Assembly: GCF_000739815.1 (NCBI RefSeq)
Contig: NZ_BBJJ01000005.1
Span: forward strand, 1-64,000
DNA from: Paraburkholderia mimosarum LMG 23256 = NBRC 106338
GTDB lineage: Bacteria; Pseudomonadota; Gammaproteobacteria; Burkholderiales; Burkholderiaceae
DNA length: 64,000 nucleotides
Direction: 5' to 3'
Within the stretch, counting starts at the first letter, position 1; every line of letters begins with the position of its first letter. This document shows positions 9,586 to 17,586 of the stretch, piece after piece. A program made the translations under genes and the position numbers. The notes beneath the pieces were generated by a model, which saw only the letters and a list, made by a program, of their open reading frames with translations, made no database searches and had not been told where the DNA came from.

Positions 9586-10428
9586 ATGCCCTACAAGACC
9601 TTGCTTGCCTACCTCGACCCGAGCGACCGCGCCCAGGCCCGGCTAGGCTTTTCGCTGGACCTCGCAAGGGAATTCGACGCGCATCTCGCTGGGCTCTACA
9701 CGACATTCATGCCCGAGGTGCACGAATACTTTTCGATTGCGGGCTGCGCGCACTACTACGACGACTGGAGCGATGCGCGGCGCGGTCAGCGCGACTCGGC
9801 CGAAGAGGCTTTCCGCCATGCCCTGCGTGGCGCGGGCCTCGGCGGCGAGTGGATCGCATTCGACGACTATGCCGAGCAGCCGATGATCCGGCGCAGCCGT
9901 CACGCCGATCTGCTGATCGCCGGTCAGCCCGGCCCCGACGACGATTCGCGCGCGCTGCGCAAGCGCTTCCTGGAGGGCGTCGTCCTGACGTCGGGCAGGC
10001 CGGTGCTGGTGCTGCCGTACGCCGGCGCGTTGCGCCCGCCAGGCGAATCGGTTGCGATCGCGTGGGACGGCAGCCGTGAAGCGGCCCGCGCCGTGCACGA
10101 CGCGATGCCGTTTCTGGAGCGTGCCGGGCGTGTCACGGTGTTGCGCGTTCGCGGCTCCGGCGCGCTGCCGCCTGACGTGCCTGGTGCACGAGGCAGTGGA
10201 ATCGAGCTGATGCTGGCGAGGCACGCGGTGAACGTCGATTTCGCGCAAGCCATGAGCGATACGGACGAAACCGCCGGCGACGCCTTGCTTTCCTGGATCG
10301 CCACGAGCGGCTGCGACTTCGTCGTGGCAGGGGCCTACGGTCATTCGCAATGGAAGGAGCAGTGGCTCGGCGGCGTGACGCGCGACCTGCTCGAATCGGC
10401 GACCGTTCCGGTGCTGTTGTCTCACTGA
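9586..10428 (+). CDS. Two-domain universal stress protein (VLLSH-ending subtype)
   Basis: Tandem USP, 280 aa. The first domain starts YKTLLAYLDPSD and lacks a clear nucleotide loop. The second has GAYGHSQWKEQWLGGVT near the C terminus, preserving the GxxG-x9-G spacing. The protein ends VLLSH; four more USPs in this window share the layout and a VLMSH or closely similar end, marking one paralogous subtype. GGAGGAG precedes ATG 9586. The plus-strand -10 is less certain than for its divergent neighbour. Confidence 0.9.
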   Translation: MPYKTLLAYLDPSDRAQARLGFSLDLAREFDAHLAGLYTTFMPEVHEYFSIAGCAHYYDDWSDARRGQRDSAEEAFRHALRGAGLGGEWIAFDDYAEQPMIRRSRHADLLIAGQPGPDDDSRALRKRFLEGVVLTSGRPVLVLPYAGALRPPGESVAIAWDGSREAARAVHDAMPFLERAGRVTVLRVRGSGALPPDVPGARGSGIELMLARHAVNVDFAQAMSDTDETAGDALLSWIATSGCDFVVAGAYGHSQWKEQWLGGVTRDLLESATVPVLLSH

Positions 10429-10481
10429 AGCGCAGTCGAGACTTCGCAGGCGAGTCGCACAGGCTGCGCGCCGCGGCGGCG

Positions 10482-11426
10482 TTACACCACTTCCTGCGTC
10501 CCGGCGTAGAGCCGCTTCACCTCTTGCGCGTCGCACAGCGCCGTGCCGCTCGACAGCAAGGTCGCGGAAGCGGCCGCCTGGGCGAGACGGGCGGCGTCCC
10601 GCAGCGTCTGGCCGCGGCGCAGGGCGACGAGCAGTCCCGCCAGGAAGCTGTCTCCGGCGCCGGTTGCGCTCGAGATGGGCACCTCCAGCGCCGGCACGCG
10701 CAGGGTTTCCTCCGCCGTGACGACCAGCGCGCCGCGTTCGCCCAGCGTCAGTGCGACGATCTGCGCGCGACGGTCATCGACGAGCGACCGGGCCGCCGCG
10801 AGCCACGCCGCTTCATCGGCGAGCGGTTTTTCCGCCATGGCCGCCAGTTCGCCGAGACTGGGCTTCACCAGGAAGACGCCCGCATCGAGTGCGAGCGCGA
10901 GCGGCGGACCCGAGGTATCGAGCACCACGCGGGTGCCGCGCAGATTCGCCCAGCGGGTCAGGTCCGCGTAGGCCTTCGCGGGCAAGCCGGGCGGCAGGCT
11001 GCCGCTCAGCACGAGATAGCGCGGCGCGGGCATGAGCACGTCGAGTATGGCCAGCGTAGCCGACCACTCATCGGCGCTGATCTGCGGGCCCGGCAGGACG
11101 AAGCGGAACTCGCGGCCGGTCGCGCGTTCCGTGACCGAGAAGTTTTCGCGCGTCTCGCCCGCGATGCGCAGCCGCCGGCCGGGCACGCGCTCGGCGGTGA
11201 GCATCTGTTCGAGCAGATTCCCCGACGCGCCGCCCGCGAGATAGAGCGCGAGGCAGTTCGCCTCGCGGCCGGCGAGCCGCTGGATCACGCGAGCCACGTT
11301 GAGCCCGCCTCCGCCTGGATAGCGGCGCGCGGCTTCGCAACGCAGCTTGTGCGTATCGACAACGCGCTCCACCGCCGTCGAGACATCGACGGCAGGGTTC
11401 AGCGTGAGTGTCACGATCTCGACCAC
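10482..11426 (-). CDS. pfkB: PfkB-family sugar kinase (6-phosphofructokinase II / 1-phosphofructokinase-like)
   Basis: Ribokinase-fold kinase, 314 aa. Seen: the N-terminal TLNPAVDVST, the substrate-binding PGGGGLNVARV, and the C-terminal signature with anion hole and catalytic Asp, ATGAGDSFLAGLL. It probably phosphorylates fructose 6-phosphate or a similar phosphosugar with ATP. The start is GTG at 11426 with GGAGG six nt upstream. No FNR box is seen; instead a GTAGG-N6-CCTAC palindrome lies 24-39 bp upstream. PfkB is also a member of the mycobacterial hypoxic DosR regulon. Confidence 0.9.
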   Translation of the reverse strand: MVEIVTLTLNPAVDVSTAVERVVDTHKLRCEAARRYPGGGGLNVARVIQRLAGREANCLALYLAGGASGNLLEQMLTAERVPGRRLRIAGETRENFSVTERATGREFRFVLPGPQISADEWSATLAILDVLMPAPRYLVLSGSLPPGLPAKAYADLTRWANLRGTRVVLDTSGPPLALALDAGVFLVKPSLGELAAMAEKPLADEAAWLAAARSLVDDRRAQIVALTLGERGALVVTAEETLRVPALEVPISSATGAGDSFLAGLLVALRRGQTLRDAARLAQAAASATLLSSGTALCDAQEVKRLYAGTQEVV

Positions 11427-11449
11427 CTTCGCCCTCCTTCTCGTCCTTC

Positions 11450-11465
11450 GTAGGGATTTGCCTAC
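11450..11465. promoter_or_regulatory. GTAGG-N6-CCTAC palindrome upstream of pfkB
   Basis: GTAGG-GATTTG-CCTAC sits between the pfkB start and the divergent small gene. The same arms and spacer length recur at 22032-22047. It is compatible with a dimeric regulator such as a NarL/FixJ-type protein, but the binder is unknown. Confidence 0.45.
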
Positions 11466-11588
11466 ATTCCAAGAAAAAGTCTTACGCCAGTTTCAGCGCC
11501 CGCTCATTGGAACGCCGCAGCCGGCGTTGGATACTGAAGACGTACTCACCGCAGCCGCTTTGTCCCATCCGATGCAAGGAGCGCCGAA

Positions 11589-11816
11589 ATGTCCACCGTC
11601 GAAATCCGCTCGCTGACCGACGCGGCGCTCCCGAACGCGAGCGCCGCCGACGACCCTGAAACCCTGCTCGCGCTTGCCCGTACCGCCGGCTTGCTCGTCA
11701 CCCTCGACGGTCAGATCGGCCGGGAAAAATATCAGAGCGTGGCGGGCTCGTTGCCTGCGTTCCAGCGCTTCGCCGCCGCACTGCGCGACACGCTCGTCGC
11801 CGACGGCGCGCCCTGA
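11589..11816 (+). CDS. Small hypothetical protein, 75 aa
   Basis: I do not recognise this protein. It is 75 aa, soluble, mostly helical by composition, with a mid-section ARTAGLLVTLDGQIGREKYQ. The ribosome site is good (AAGGAGCGCCGAA before ATG). It is divergent from pfkB and convergent with the PhaB-type reductase gene. The GTAGG-N6-CCTAC palindrome about 125-140 bp upstream may control it together with pfkB. No function is assigned. Confidence 0.7.
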   Translation: MSTVEIRSLTDAALPNASAADDPETLLALARTAGLLVTLDGQIGREKYQSVAGSLPAFQRFAAALRDTLVADGAP

Positions 11817-11866
11817 GCGAGGCGCGCCCCAAAGCGGGCCTTCCGGCGGCTCAAACCGCGCGCGTC

Positions 11867-12616
11867 CTACTCCATGTGCATGCCGCCGTTGACGGCAAAA
11901 TTGGCGCCTGTCGCGAACGCGCCGTCGTCCGAGCAAAGATACGCAACCAGCGACGCCACCTCCTCCGGACGGCCAAGACGGCCGATGGGAATCTGCGGCA
12001 GGATGCGCGTCTCCATGATCTCCTGCGGCACGGCTTCCACCATGGCGGTGGCGAGGTAGCCGGGCGACACCGTGTTCACGGTCACGCCGTGTTTCGCGAC
12101 TTCGAGCGCGAGCGACATCGTGAATCCATGAATGCCGGCCTTCGCCGCCGCGTAGTTCGTCTGCCCGAACGCCCCACGCGAACCATTCACGGAGCCGATG
12201 TTCACGATGCGCCCGAAGCGCCGCTCGAACATGCCGGGCAGGAACGGCTTCGTGAGATTGAACATGCTGTCGAGATCCGTGTGCATCACCGCATCCCACT
12301 CGGGCTTGGAGAGCTTCATGAAGCTCGCGTCGCGCGTGATGCCGGCGTTGTTGACGAGAACATCCACGCCGCCGAACTCCGCGATGACCTTTCGTGCGCA
12401 CTCCTCGCATGAGTCGTAGCTGGCCACGTCCAGCCCGAACGCGTGAAACATGCGGCCCGCTTCGCGTTCGCCGTGCAGCCATGTCGCGACATGATCGTTC
12501 TGCTCCGAGTGCGACACGACCACGGTCATGCCAGCGTCGTACAGTCGCCGGCTGATGGCGGCGCCAAGTCCTCCCATTCCACCGCTCACAAACGCAATCC
12601 GGTCCTTGCGCATCAT
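11867..12616 (-). CDS. phaB: Acetoacetyl-CoA reductase-like short-chain dehydrogenase (PhaB)
   Basis: Classical SDR, 249 aa. Seen: the dinucleotide loop SGGMGGLG (residues 11-18), VLVNNAGITRD, the catalytic S142, Y155 and K159 (NIGSVNGS, NYAAAKAG) and the C-terminal GANFAVNGGMHM typical of PhaB. The predicted reaction is NADPH-dependent reduction of acetoacetyl-CoA to 3-hydroxybutyryl-CoA for PHB synthesis. AGGAG precedes ATG 12616. The gene has its own FNR-type promoter (12674-12714), while the synthase and depolymerase lie about 24 and 42 kb away in the same island. A FabG-like role cannot be excluded. Confidence 0.88.
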   Translation of the reverse strand: MMRKDRIAFVSGGMGGLGAAISRRLYDAGMTVVVSHSEQNDHVATWLHGEREAGRMFHAFGLDVASYDSCEECARKVIAEFGGVDVLVNNAGITRDASFMKLSKPEWDAVMHTDLDSMFNLTKPFLPGMFERRFGRIVNIGSVNGSRGAFGQTNYAAAKAGIHGFTMSLALEVAKHGVTVNTVSPGYLATAMVEAVPQEIMETRILPQIPIGRLGRPEEVASLVAYLCSDDGAFATGANFAVNGGMHME

Positions 12617-12673
12617 GTTTCTCCTCGCAGATCGGTGATCGGCCGCGGATCGGCACGATCGAAAGGTCGCTCC

Positions 12674-12714
12674 ACTATAAAAACCCGCTCTCGCCAGCGA
12701 TTGACATGCGTCAA
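12674..12714 (-). promoter_or_regulatory. Putative FNR-type promoter of phaB
   Basis: Symmetric box TTGAC-ATGC-GTCAA (12701-12714), followed after exactly 21 nt by TATAGT on the minus strand, the best -10 in the set. The predicted RNA start is about 50 bp before the phaB ATG. Confidence 0.7.
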
Positions 12715-12756
12715 ATGGAGGCCGGCTCGACCGAAACCGCCGGCTTCAGCCTGGCA

Positions 12757-12797
12757 TTGATTCAAATCAATGGCGACCGCGCGCCCGAATCTAGACT
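12757..12797 (+). promoter_or_regulatory. FNR-type promoter of the usp-usp-acg-kinase cluster
   Basis: Perfect box TTGAT-TCAA-ATCAA (12757-12770), then TAGACT after 21 nt (12792-12797). The same box, spacing and hexamer recur at 27919-27959. The predicted RNA start is near 12804. Confidence 0.8.
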
Positions 12798-12840
12798 GAT
12801 CGCACGCCACCGTTATTCGCGCAATTGTGGAGCGCCGATC

Positions 12841-13659
12841 ATGGAGTACCGCAGCATCCTCGTTCATCTGGACGGCAGCGAGCGCGCCAGCGCCTGTCTC
12901 GATCTTGCGTTGCTTGTCGCCCAGCGGCACGGCGCCCACGTCAAGGCGCTGTTCGCGCCGGTCACGGCCGATCACGACAGCGCCTGGCCCCTGGCGTTCG
13001 ATGCGGGCTATCGCGTGCGCTCACGCGAAGACAAGCGCCGGGCGCTCGAGCATCAGTTCTTCAACGGGCTGTCGCAGGCGAATCTCAAAGGCAGCTGGCG
13101 TACCGCAACGGAGCACGCCCGGCCGGAACTGCTCGCGCTCTCGCCGTATTCGGACCTCATCGTCGTGGGTCAAAGCGATCCGCACGATCCGGACGCTTCG
13201 CTCAGCAGCCGCCTGCAAGCCCAGGTGACGCTGGCGGCGGGCAGGCCGGTCCTGTGGGCGCCCTATGTCGGGACGTTTCCCACCGCGGGCGAACGGATCG
13301 TCGTCGCGTGGGACGCGGGTCGGTCCGCCACGCGTGCACTGTACGACGCCCTGCCCTTCATGCGGCTCGCCACGCATACGACCATCGTCACGCTCAACGC
13401 CGAACGGGAGGGCCGCATACCGGGAGCCGACATCGCGCTCGTCCTCGCGCGCCACGGCATCGAGGTGGAACTCACCCAGTTACACACGCCCCCCACGGTG
13501 TCGATTGCCGATGCCCTGCTGTCACGCGTGGACAAACTGGGTGGCGACCTGCTCGTGATGGGGGCATACGGGCACGCGCGCTGGAAGGAACTCATGCTCG
13601 GCGGCGTCACGCAAACCGTTCTCGGCTCGATGCCGGTCCCGGTTTTGATGTCCCATTGA
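12841..13659 (+). CDS. Two-domain universal stress protein (VLMSH subtype)
   Basis: Tandem USP, 272 aa, starting MEYRSILVHLDGSERA and ending PVPVLMSH. The second domain has GAYGHARWKELMLGGVT. The first domain keeps a GQSDPHDPD loop that lacks the ATP signature. The start at 12841 is supported by GGAG nine nt upstream and by homology. It is first in a plus-strand cluster with a second USP (66 bp downstream), an Acg-like protein and a histidine kinase. Confidence 0.9.
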   Translation: MEYRSILVHLDGSERASACLDLALLVAQRHGAHVKALFAPVTADHDSAWPLAFDAGYRVRSREDKRRALEHQFFNGLSQANLKGSWRTATEHARPELLALSPYSDLIVVGQSDPHDPDASLSSRLQAQVTLAAGRPVLWAPYVGTFPTAGERIVVAWDAGRSATRALYDALPFMRLATHTTIVTLNAEREGRIPGADIALVLARHGIEVELTQLHTPPTVSIADALLSRVDKLGGDLLVMGAYGHARWKELMLGGVTQTVLGSMPVPVLMSH

Positions 13660-13725
13660 GCGTGCATTTGACTGTTGGCGCGCCAGGGTGGCCGGCGCGC
13701 TAGCTCGGGTTCAAGGAAAATCGCC

Positions 13726-14532
13726 ATGTGCTACAAGAGCCTGCTCGTCCACCTCGACGACTCGGAACGATGCGCGGCGCGCCTTGCGCTCTCGCTCGAC
13801 CTGGCTGAACGCTTCGACGCGCATCTGACCGGACTGTATGTGCCGCGAGGGCAGCGGGAAGCGTCCGAGGGCATGCAGACGCCCGCGGCGCGCCTCGCGC
13901 GCATGCACGAGCAATTTCTCCTCGAAGCCGAGCGTGCGGGCCGCATCGTCGAATGGCGCGCGCCTCAGCCTTGCGACGCCGCGATCGCGGCCGTGCACGC
14001 GCGCCATGCCGACCTGCTCGTGCTCGGGCAGCCCGAAGCCGCGGATTGGGTCGCCCAGAGCGCCGGCGGCTTCGTGGCCGATGTGCTGATGACAGCCGGA
14101 CGGCCCGCCGTCGTGGTCCCGCATTCCGGCGACTTCGCCCGGTTCGCGCAGAACATCCTCGTCACGTGGGACGGCAGCCGCGAAGCCGCGCGGGCCGTCT
14201 CCGACGCGCTCGGGTTGCTGCAGCGCGCCGAGTGCGTGTCGATCGAGGTGATCGCGTCGCACGGCGGCGCGCAGCGCGCGCACGCGCAAAACGCGGCCAT
14301 CGATGCCGCCGCGTGGCTCGATCTGCACGGCGTGCAGGCATCCTTTCACGAAACCCCGCGCGACCCGGCGGTTCAGACCGGCGCGGCGCTGCTGGGCCGG
14401 GCCAGCGACCTGCATGCCGACCTGATCGTGGCGGGGGCTTACGCGCATTCGCGCGTCCACGAATGCGTCCTGGGCGGCGTGACGCGCACGTTGCTGGAAG
14501 CGATGACGGTTCCGGTCTTCATGTCGCACTGA
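13726..14532 (+). CDS. Two-domain universal stress protein (VFMSH end)
   Basis: Tandem USP, 268 aa, starting MCYKSLLVHLDDSERC; AAGGA lies upstream of the ATG. The second domain ends in GAYAHSRVHECVLGGVTR and PVFMSH, so the second Gly of the usual GxxG is Ala here and nucleotide binding may be weakened. The first domain is shortened compared with sister copies (no tyrosine-rich insert). It lies between another USP and the Acg-like gene, probably in one operon under the box at 12757. Confidence 0.9.
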   Translation: MCYKSLLVHLDDSERCAARLALSLDLAERFDAHLTGLYVPRGQREASEGMQTPAARLARMHEQFLLEAERAGRIVEWRAPQPCDAAIAAVHARHADLLVLGQPEAADWVAQSAGGFVADVLMTAGRPAVVVPHSGDFARFAQNILVTWDGSREAARAVSDALGLLQRAECVSIEVIASHGGAQRAHAQNAAIDAAAWLDLHGVQASFHETPRDPAVQTGAALLGRASDLHADLIVAGAYAHSRVHECVLGGVTRTLLEAMTVPVFMSH

Positions 14533-14575
14533 TTTCACCGGGCGCAGCGCGCCTTCGAAGAGGCAGGAGTACGTC

Positions 14576-15601
14576 ATGCTCGACAAGCCCCACGACCCGG
14601 CAGCCGACACCAGCCCGGTCGACAAGCTCGACGACTACGCGTTGCGCTACGCCGTGCGCCACGCCACGCTAGCGCCGTCGAGCCACAACAGCCAGCCGTG
14701 GCGTTTCGTGCCCGGCCAGGACAGGATCCTGCTGTGCGCCGACCGCCTGCGCGCGCTGCCCGTCGTCGATCCGTTCGATCGGGAACTGATCATCAGTTGC
14801 GGCGCCGCGCTCTTCAATCTGCGCGTCGCGCTTGCGAGCCTCGACATAGGCTATGCGATCACGCTCTTTCCGACGAGCCTCGATCCGGACCTGCTCGCCG
14901 ATGTGCGCCTGCTGCGCGGGCAGCCCGTTGGCGCGGAGCTGGCGCCGCTTCTCAATGCGATTTCCCGGCGGGTCACGACACGTCGGCCGTTTTCTCCTGC
15001 GCCTGTCGCCGCTGCCATCGAACACGCACTGCTCGAGGCGGCGCGCGCCGAGGGCGTGGAAGTTGCGTGCGCAACCGAAACCGCAACGCGAGAGGCGATC
15101 GCCGACCTCGTTGCCGCTGCCGACCAGCGACAGTTCGCCGATCCACGCTTTCGCCGCGAACTCGCGAAATGGATCCATCCGCGCCATACCGGCGACGGCA
15201 TGCCGGCCTACTCGGCCGGAATCGGATCCCTGCTCGACTTCGCGACGCCGCTCGTCGCCTCCGCGATCCGCACGTTCGATGTCGGCGGCGGCGTGGCGGC
15301 CACGCATCGCGCGCTTGCAGCGGGGTCGCCGCTGCTGCTGTGCATCGCGACGAGCGTCGACGACGCACAGGCCTGGCTCGCCGCGGGCGAGGCGCTGGAG
15401 CGCGTGCTGCTCGTCCTCACATCGCACGGGCTCTGCGCCTCGTATCTGAACCAGCCCATCGAGGTGGGAGAGTTGCGCGCGCAACTTGGGGCAGTGCTCG
15501 GCATGCCGGCATCGGCGTGCCCGCAGCTTCTGCTGCGCATCGGCCACGGCACGCCCGACGCGCCGTCGCCGCGCCGTCCGCTGAGCGAAGTCGTGGCGTA
15601 G
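14576..15601 (+). CDS. Acg-like nitroreductase-fold protein
   Basis: FMN/nitroreductase-fold protein of the Acg type, 341 aa. Seen: the family-typical ATLAPSSHNSQPWRF near residue 30, a second half-domain with TTRRPF, and DVGGGVAATHRALAAGSPLL. In mycobacteria Acg is hypoxia-induced through DosR and is proposed to bind flavin rather than act as a true nitroreductase. GGAG precedes ATG 14576 and the gene follows two USPs at 43 bp. The substrate is unknown; flavin storage or a redox role under low oxygen is inferred. Confidence 0.85.
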   Translation: MLDKPHDPAADTSPVDKLDDYALRYAVRHATLAPSSHNSQPWRFVPGQDRILLCADRLRALPVVDPFDRELIISCGAALFNLRVALASLDIGYAITLFPTSLDPDLLADVRLLRGQPVGAELAPLLNAISRRVTTRRPFSPAPVAAAIEHALLEAARAEGVEVACATETATREAIADLVAAADQRQFADPRFRRELAKWIHPRHTGDGMPAYSAGIGSLLDFATPLVASAIRTFDVGGGVAATHRALAAGSPLLLCIATSVDDAQAWLAAGEALERVLLVLTSHGLCASYLNQPIEVGELRAQLGAVLGMPASACPQLLLRIGHGTPDAPSPRRPLSEVVA

Positions 15602-15765
15602 GCTTCGTCGTTAGGCCGTCGTCTGGAAGTCCGGCGCTTGTCACCCTTCTCAACGCGACAAGCAATTTGCCCTACCATGCGGTTTATCGGCTATCGGCGC
15701 AAAGCGCCTCGTGCATCGGCACGCGTCCGATACCTGCTGACACGGCAAATCATCCGGAGCGCTTC

Positions 15766-16890
15766 ATGCAAACGGCGGGGCCCACATCCTGGACTGGAAG
15801 CAACGGCAGCGACATCACGATTGCGGACCGGTATCGCCTTTTGATCGACGCCGTCGCCGACTACGCCATTTTCATGATCGAGCCCGGCGGCCGCGTCGCG
15901 AGCTGGAACGCCGGCGCGCAGCGCATCAAGGGCTATTCTCCAGATGAAATCGTCGGCCAGCACTTTCGCGTGTTCTATACGCACGACGATATCGCCGCCG
16001 GCAAGCCCGAGCGTCTGCTCGAAGCGGCCGCGCTGCACGGGCGCGTCGCCGACGAAGGCTGGCGGCTGCGCAAGGACGGCACCCGCTTCTGGGCGAGCGT
16101 CGTCATCACCGCCGTGCGCGACGACGACGACGTGCTCGTCGGCTTCGCCAAGATCACCCGGGACATGACCGAGCGGCGCAGACTCGAAGAACTCGAGCGC
16201 GCTCATGCTGCATCCGCCTTGGTCCAGCAGGCGCGCGAGAACGAGCAGCGGCGCATTGCCCGCGAATTGCACGACGATCTCGGGCAACGGATCGCCGCGC
16301 TGAAAATGGCGCTCGGCATGCACGGAAAAGAACTCGCCAACGTGTTGCCGACACGGATGCATGCCGAACTCGAGGCCGTCGCGCAAATCGGCGCGGATAT
16401 CGATTCGCTAGCTGCCGCGGTGCGGCGCATCGCCGCCGATCTGCGGCCCGCCATACTCGACGATCTCGGACTGAGCGCCGCCCTCGAATGGCTCGCGGAG
16501 GACTTCCAGAGCCGCTATGGCGTGACGGTCCAGTGCGTGCTGGATATTTCGGAGCCCGACCTGGGCGAATTCGCCACGACCGCCCTCTTTCGCGTCGTTC
16601 AGGAAGCGCTCACCAATGTGGCGCGCCATGCTCACGCACGACGGGTGTCGATCGAGCTTCGGAACGACGCGAACCATTGCCGGCTGCGCATCAGCGACGA
16701 CGGGATCGGCTTCGACCCGAAAGCCCCCTCGCGTCCCGATGCATTCGGGCTCATCGGCATGTGCGAACGCATTCTGCAGGTCGGCGGCTCGCTGACGGTC
16801 GATGGACGTCCAGCTGGGGGGGTCACGATTTCGGCGGAGTTTCGCCTGCCGGTGAAAATTCATTCGGCGCTCGCTCGCGCCAACCGGTAG
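15766..16890 (+). CDS. PAS-domain histidine kinase, HisKA_3 (NarL-partner) type
   Basis: Soluble sensor kinase, 374 aa. A PAS domain covers about residues 20-135 (YRLLIDAVADYAIFMIEPGG; VGFAKITRDMTERR). The dimerisation/phosphoacceptor box is ARELHDDLGQR with H169, followed by RRIAADLRPAILDDLG, and the ATPase by VQEALTNVARHA and ISDDGIGF. No membrane helix is visible, so it probably senses a cytoplasmic signal. The likely partner is a NarL-type regulator such as 21331-21984; none is adjacent. GGAG precedes ATG 15766. The long open frame upstream overlaps the Acg gene and is ignored. Confidence 0.9.
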   Translation: MQTAGPTSWTGSNGSDITIADRYRLLIDAVADYAIFMIEPGGRVASWNAGAQRIKGYSPDEIVGQHFRVFYTHDDIAAGKPERLLEAAALHGRVADEGWRLRKDGTRFWASVVITAVRDDDDVLVGFAKITRDMTERRRLEELERAHAASALVQQARENEQRRIARELHDDLGQRIAALKMALGMHGKELANVLPTRMHAELEAVAQIGADIDSLAAAVRRIAADLRPAILDDLGLSAALEWLAEDFQSRYGVTVQCVLDISEPDLGEFATTALFRVVQEALTNVARHAHARRVSIELRNDANHCRLRISDDGIGFDPKAPSRPDAFGLIGMCERILQVGGSLTVDGRPAGGVTISAEFRLPVKIHSALARANR

Positions 16891-16908
16891 CGAACATCCG
16901 CGCCCGCT

Positions 16909-17382
16909 TCATCTCACGCCCCCCACTTCCCGCACGAATTCGAGCTGACCTTGCAGGAGCTGCTCGGCGCAGCGCGCGTAGAGCCAGCCGGGGCCGTTGT
17001 CGGTGCTGTACATGCCGCGGCACAGGCCCTTGAGCCGTATCGTCGTCGTTCCGTCCGCCGCCATCTGCCGCACCGCCCAGAAGTACGCGAGACCGAACTC
17101 ATGCGGCATGCGTGTCTCGATCGTCTCGTCGGTCGCACGATCGATGGGCGTGGGCGAGTGCCGCTGCACGAAGATCCGCGCGCGGGCCCAGACCTGCGCG
17201 CAGTCGTCGGATGTCGCGCACTTGATCGCGCTCTGCTCTCGCCGCGCCGCCAGTTCGGTCTCCGACTGGCGGAAGGCGGCGTTTTCCTCGCGGTGCGAGC
17301 CGACGTCCGTCACGCAAGCCGAAAGCGATGCCATCGACAGCATCCAACCCAGCGCCCAGCCGAAGGACAACCTGCTCGCCAT
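16909..17382 (-). CDS. Putative lipoprotein of unknown function
   Basis: 157 aa with a type II signal peptide: hydrophobic N terminus and lipobox LSAC (Cys23), so it is probably anchored to the outer or inner membrane facing the periplasm. The rest is soluble, with paired cysteines (KCATSDDC; LCRGMYS; RCAEQL) that may form disulfides. I do not recognise the family. It has an FNR-type promoter with a TAGATT -10 (17433-17474) and converges with the kinase gene. Confidence 0.75.
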   Translation of the reverse strand: MASRLSFGWALGWMLSMASLSACVTDVGSHREENAAFRQSETELAARREQSAIKCATSDDCAQVWARARIFVQRHSPTPIDRATDETIETRMPHEFGLAYFWAVRQMAADGTTTIRLKGLCRGMYSTDNGPGWLYARCAEQLLQGQLEFVREVGGVR

Positions 17383-17432
17383 TTTTTCGCCCCCGCCCGC
17401 AATCCGGCCCGTTACCGCGAGCCACCCATTCC

Positions 17433-17474
17433 AATCTAAGAATCGACTGGCCCGCCTCGATTGATCTGCCTCAA
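17433..17474 (-). promoter_or_regulatory. FNR-type promoter of the lipoprotein gene
   Basis: Box TTGAT-CTGC-CTCAA (17461-17474) with TAGATT on the minus strand after 22 nt. The same TAGATT is found at the Hsp20 promoter. Confidence 0.65.
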
Positions 17475-17506
17475 GTCGAGGCGGATCCGGCGCAAAGTCC
17501 GTTCGT

Positions 17507-17547
17507 CTGATTCAAATCAAAGGCGGCATGCGGGTACGCGATCCAAT
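17507..17547 (+). promoter_or_regulatory. FNR-type promoter of the beta-CASP protein gene
   Basis: Box CTGAT-TCAA-ATCAA (17507-17520), one mismatch, with TCCAAT after 21 nt. It is about 73 bp upstream of the ATG at 17587. Confidence 0.65.
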
Positions 17548-17586
17548 CAATATCAAGGGCACGTGGGCACATGAAGCGAGGAGAGG

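Noticed and set aside
7334..9646. Very long plus-strand open frame opposite ftsH and a USP
   Set aside because: The translated sequence is Arg/His/Ala-rich without any domain; the opposite strand encodes FtsH with all motifs.
17545..17556. Possible extra FNR half-site AATCAATATCAAG before the beta-CASP gene
   Set aside because: It has only one arm; the full box at 17507-17520 already explains the promoter.
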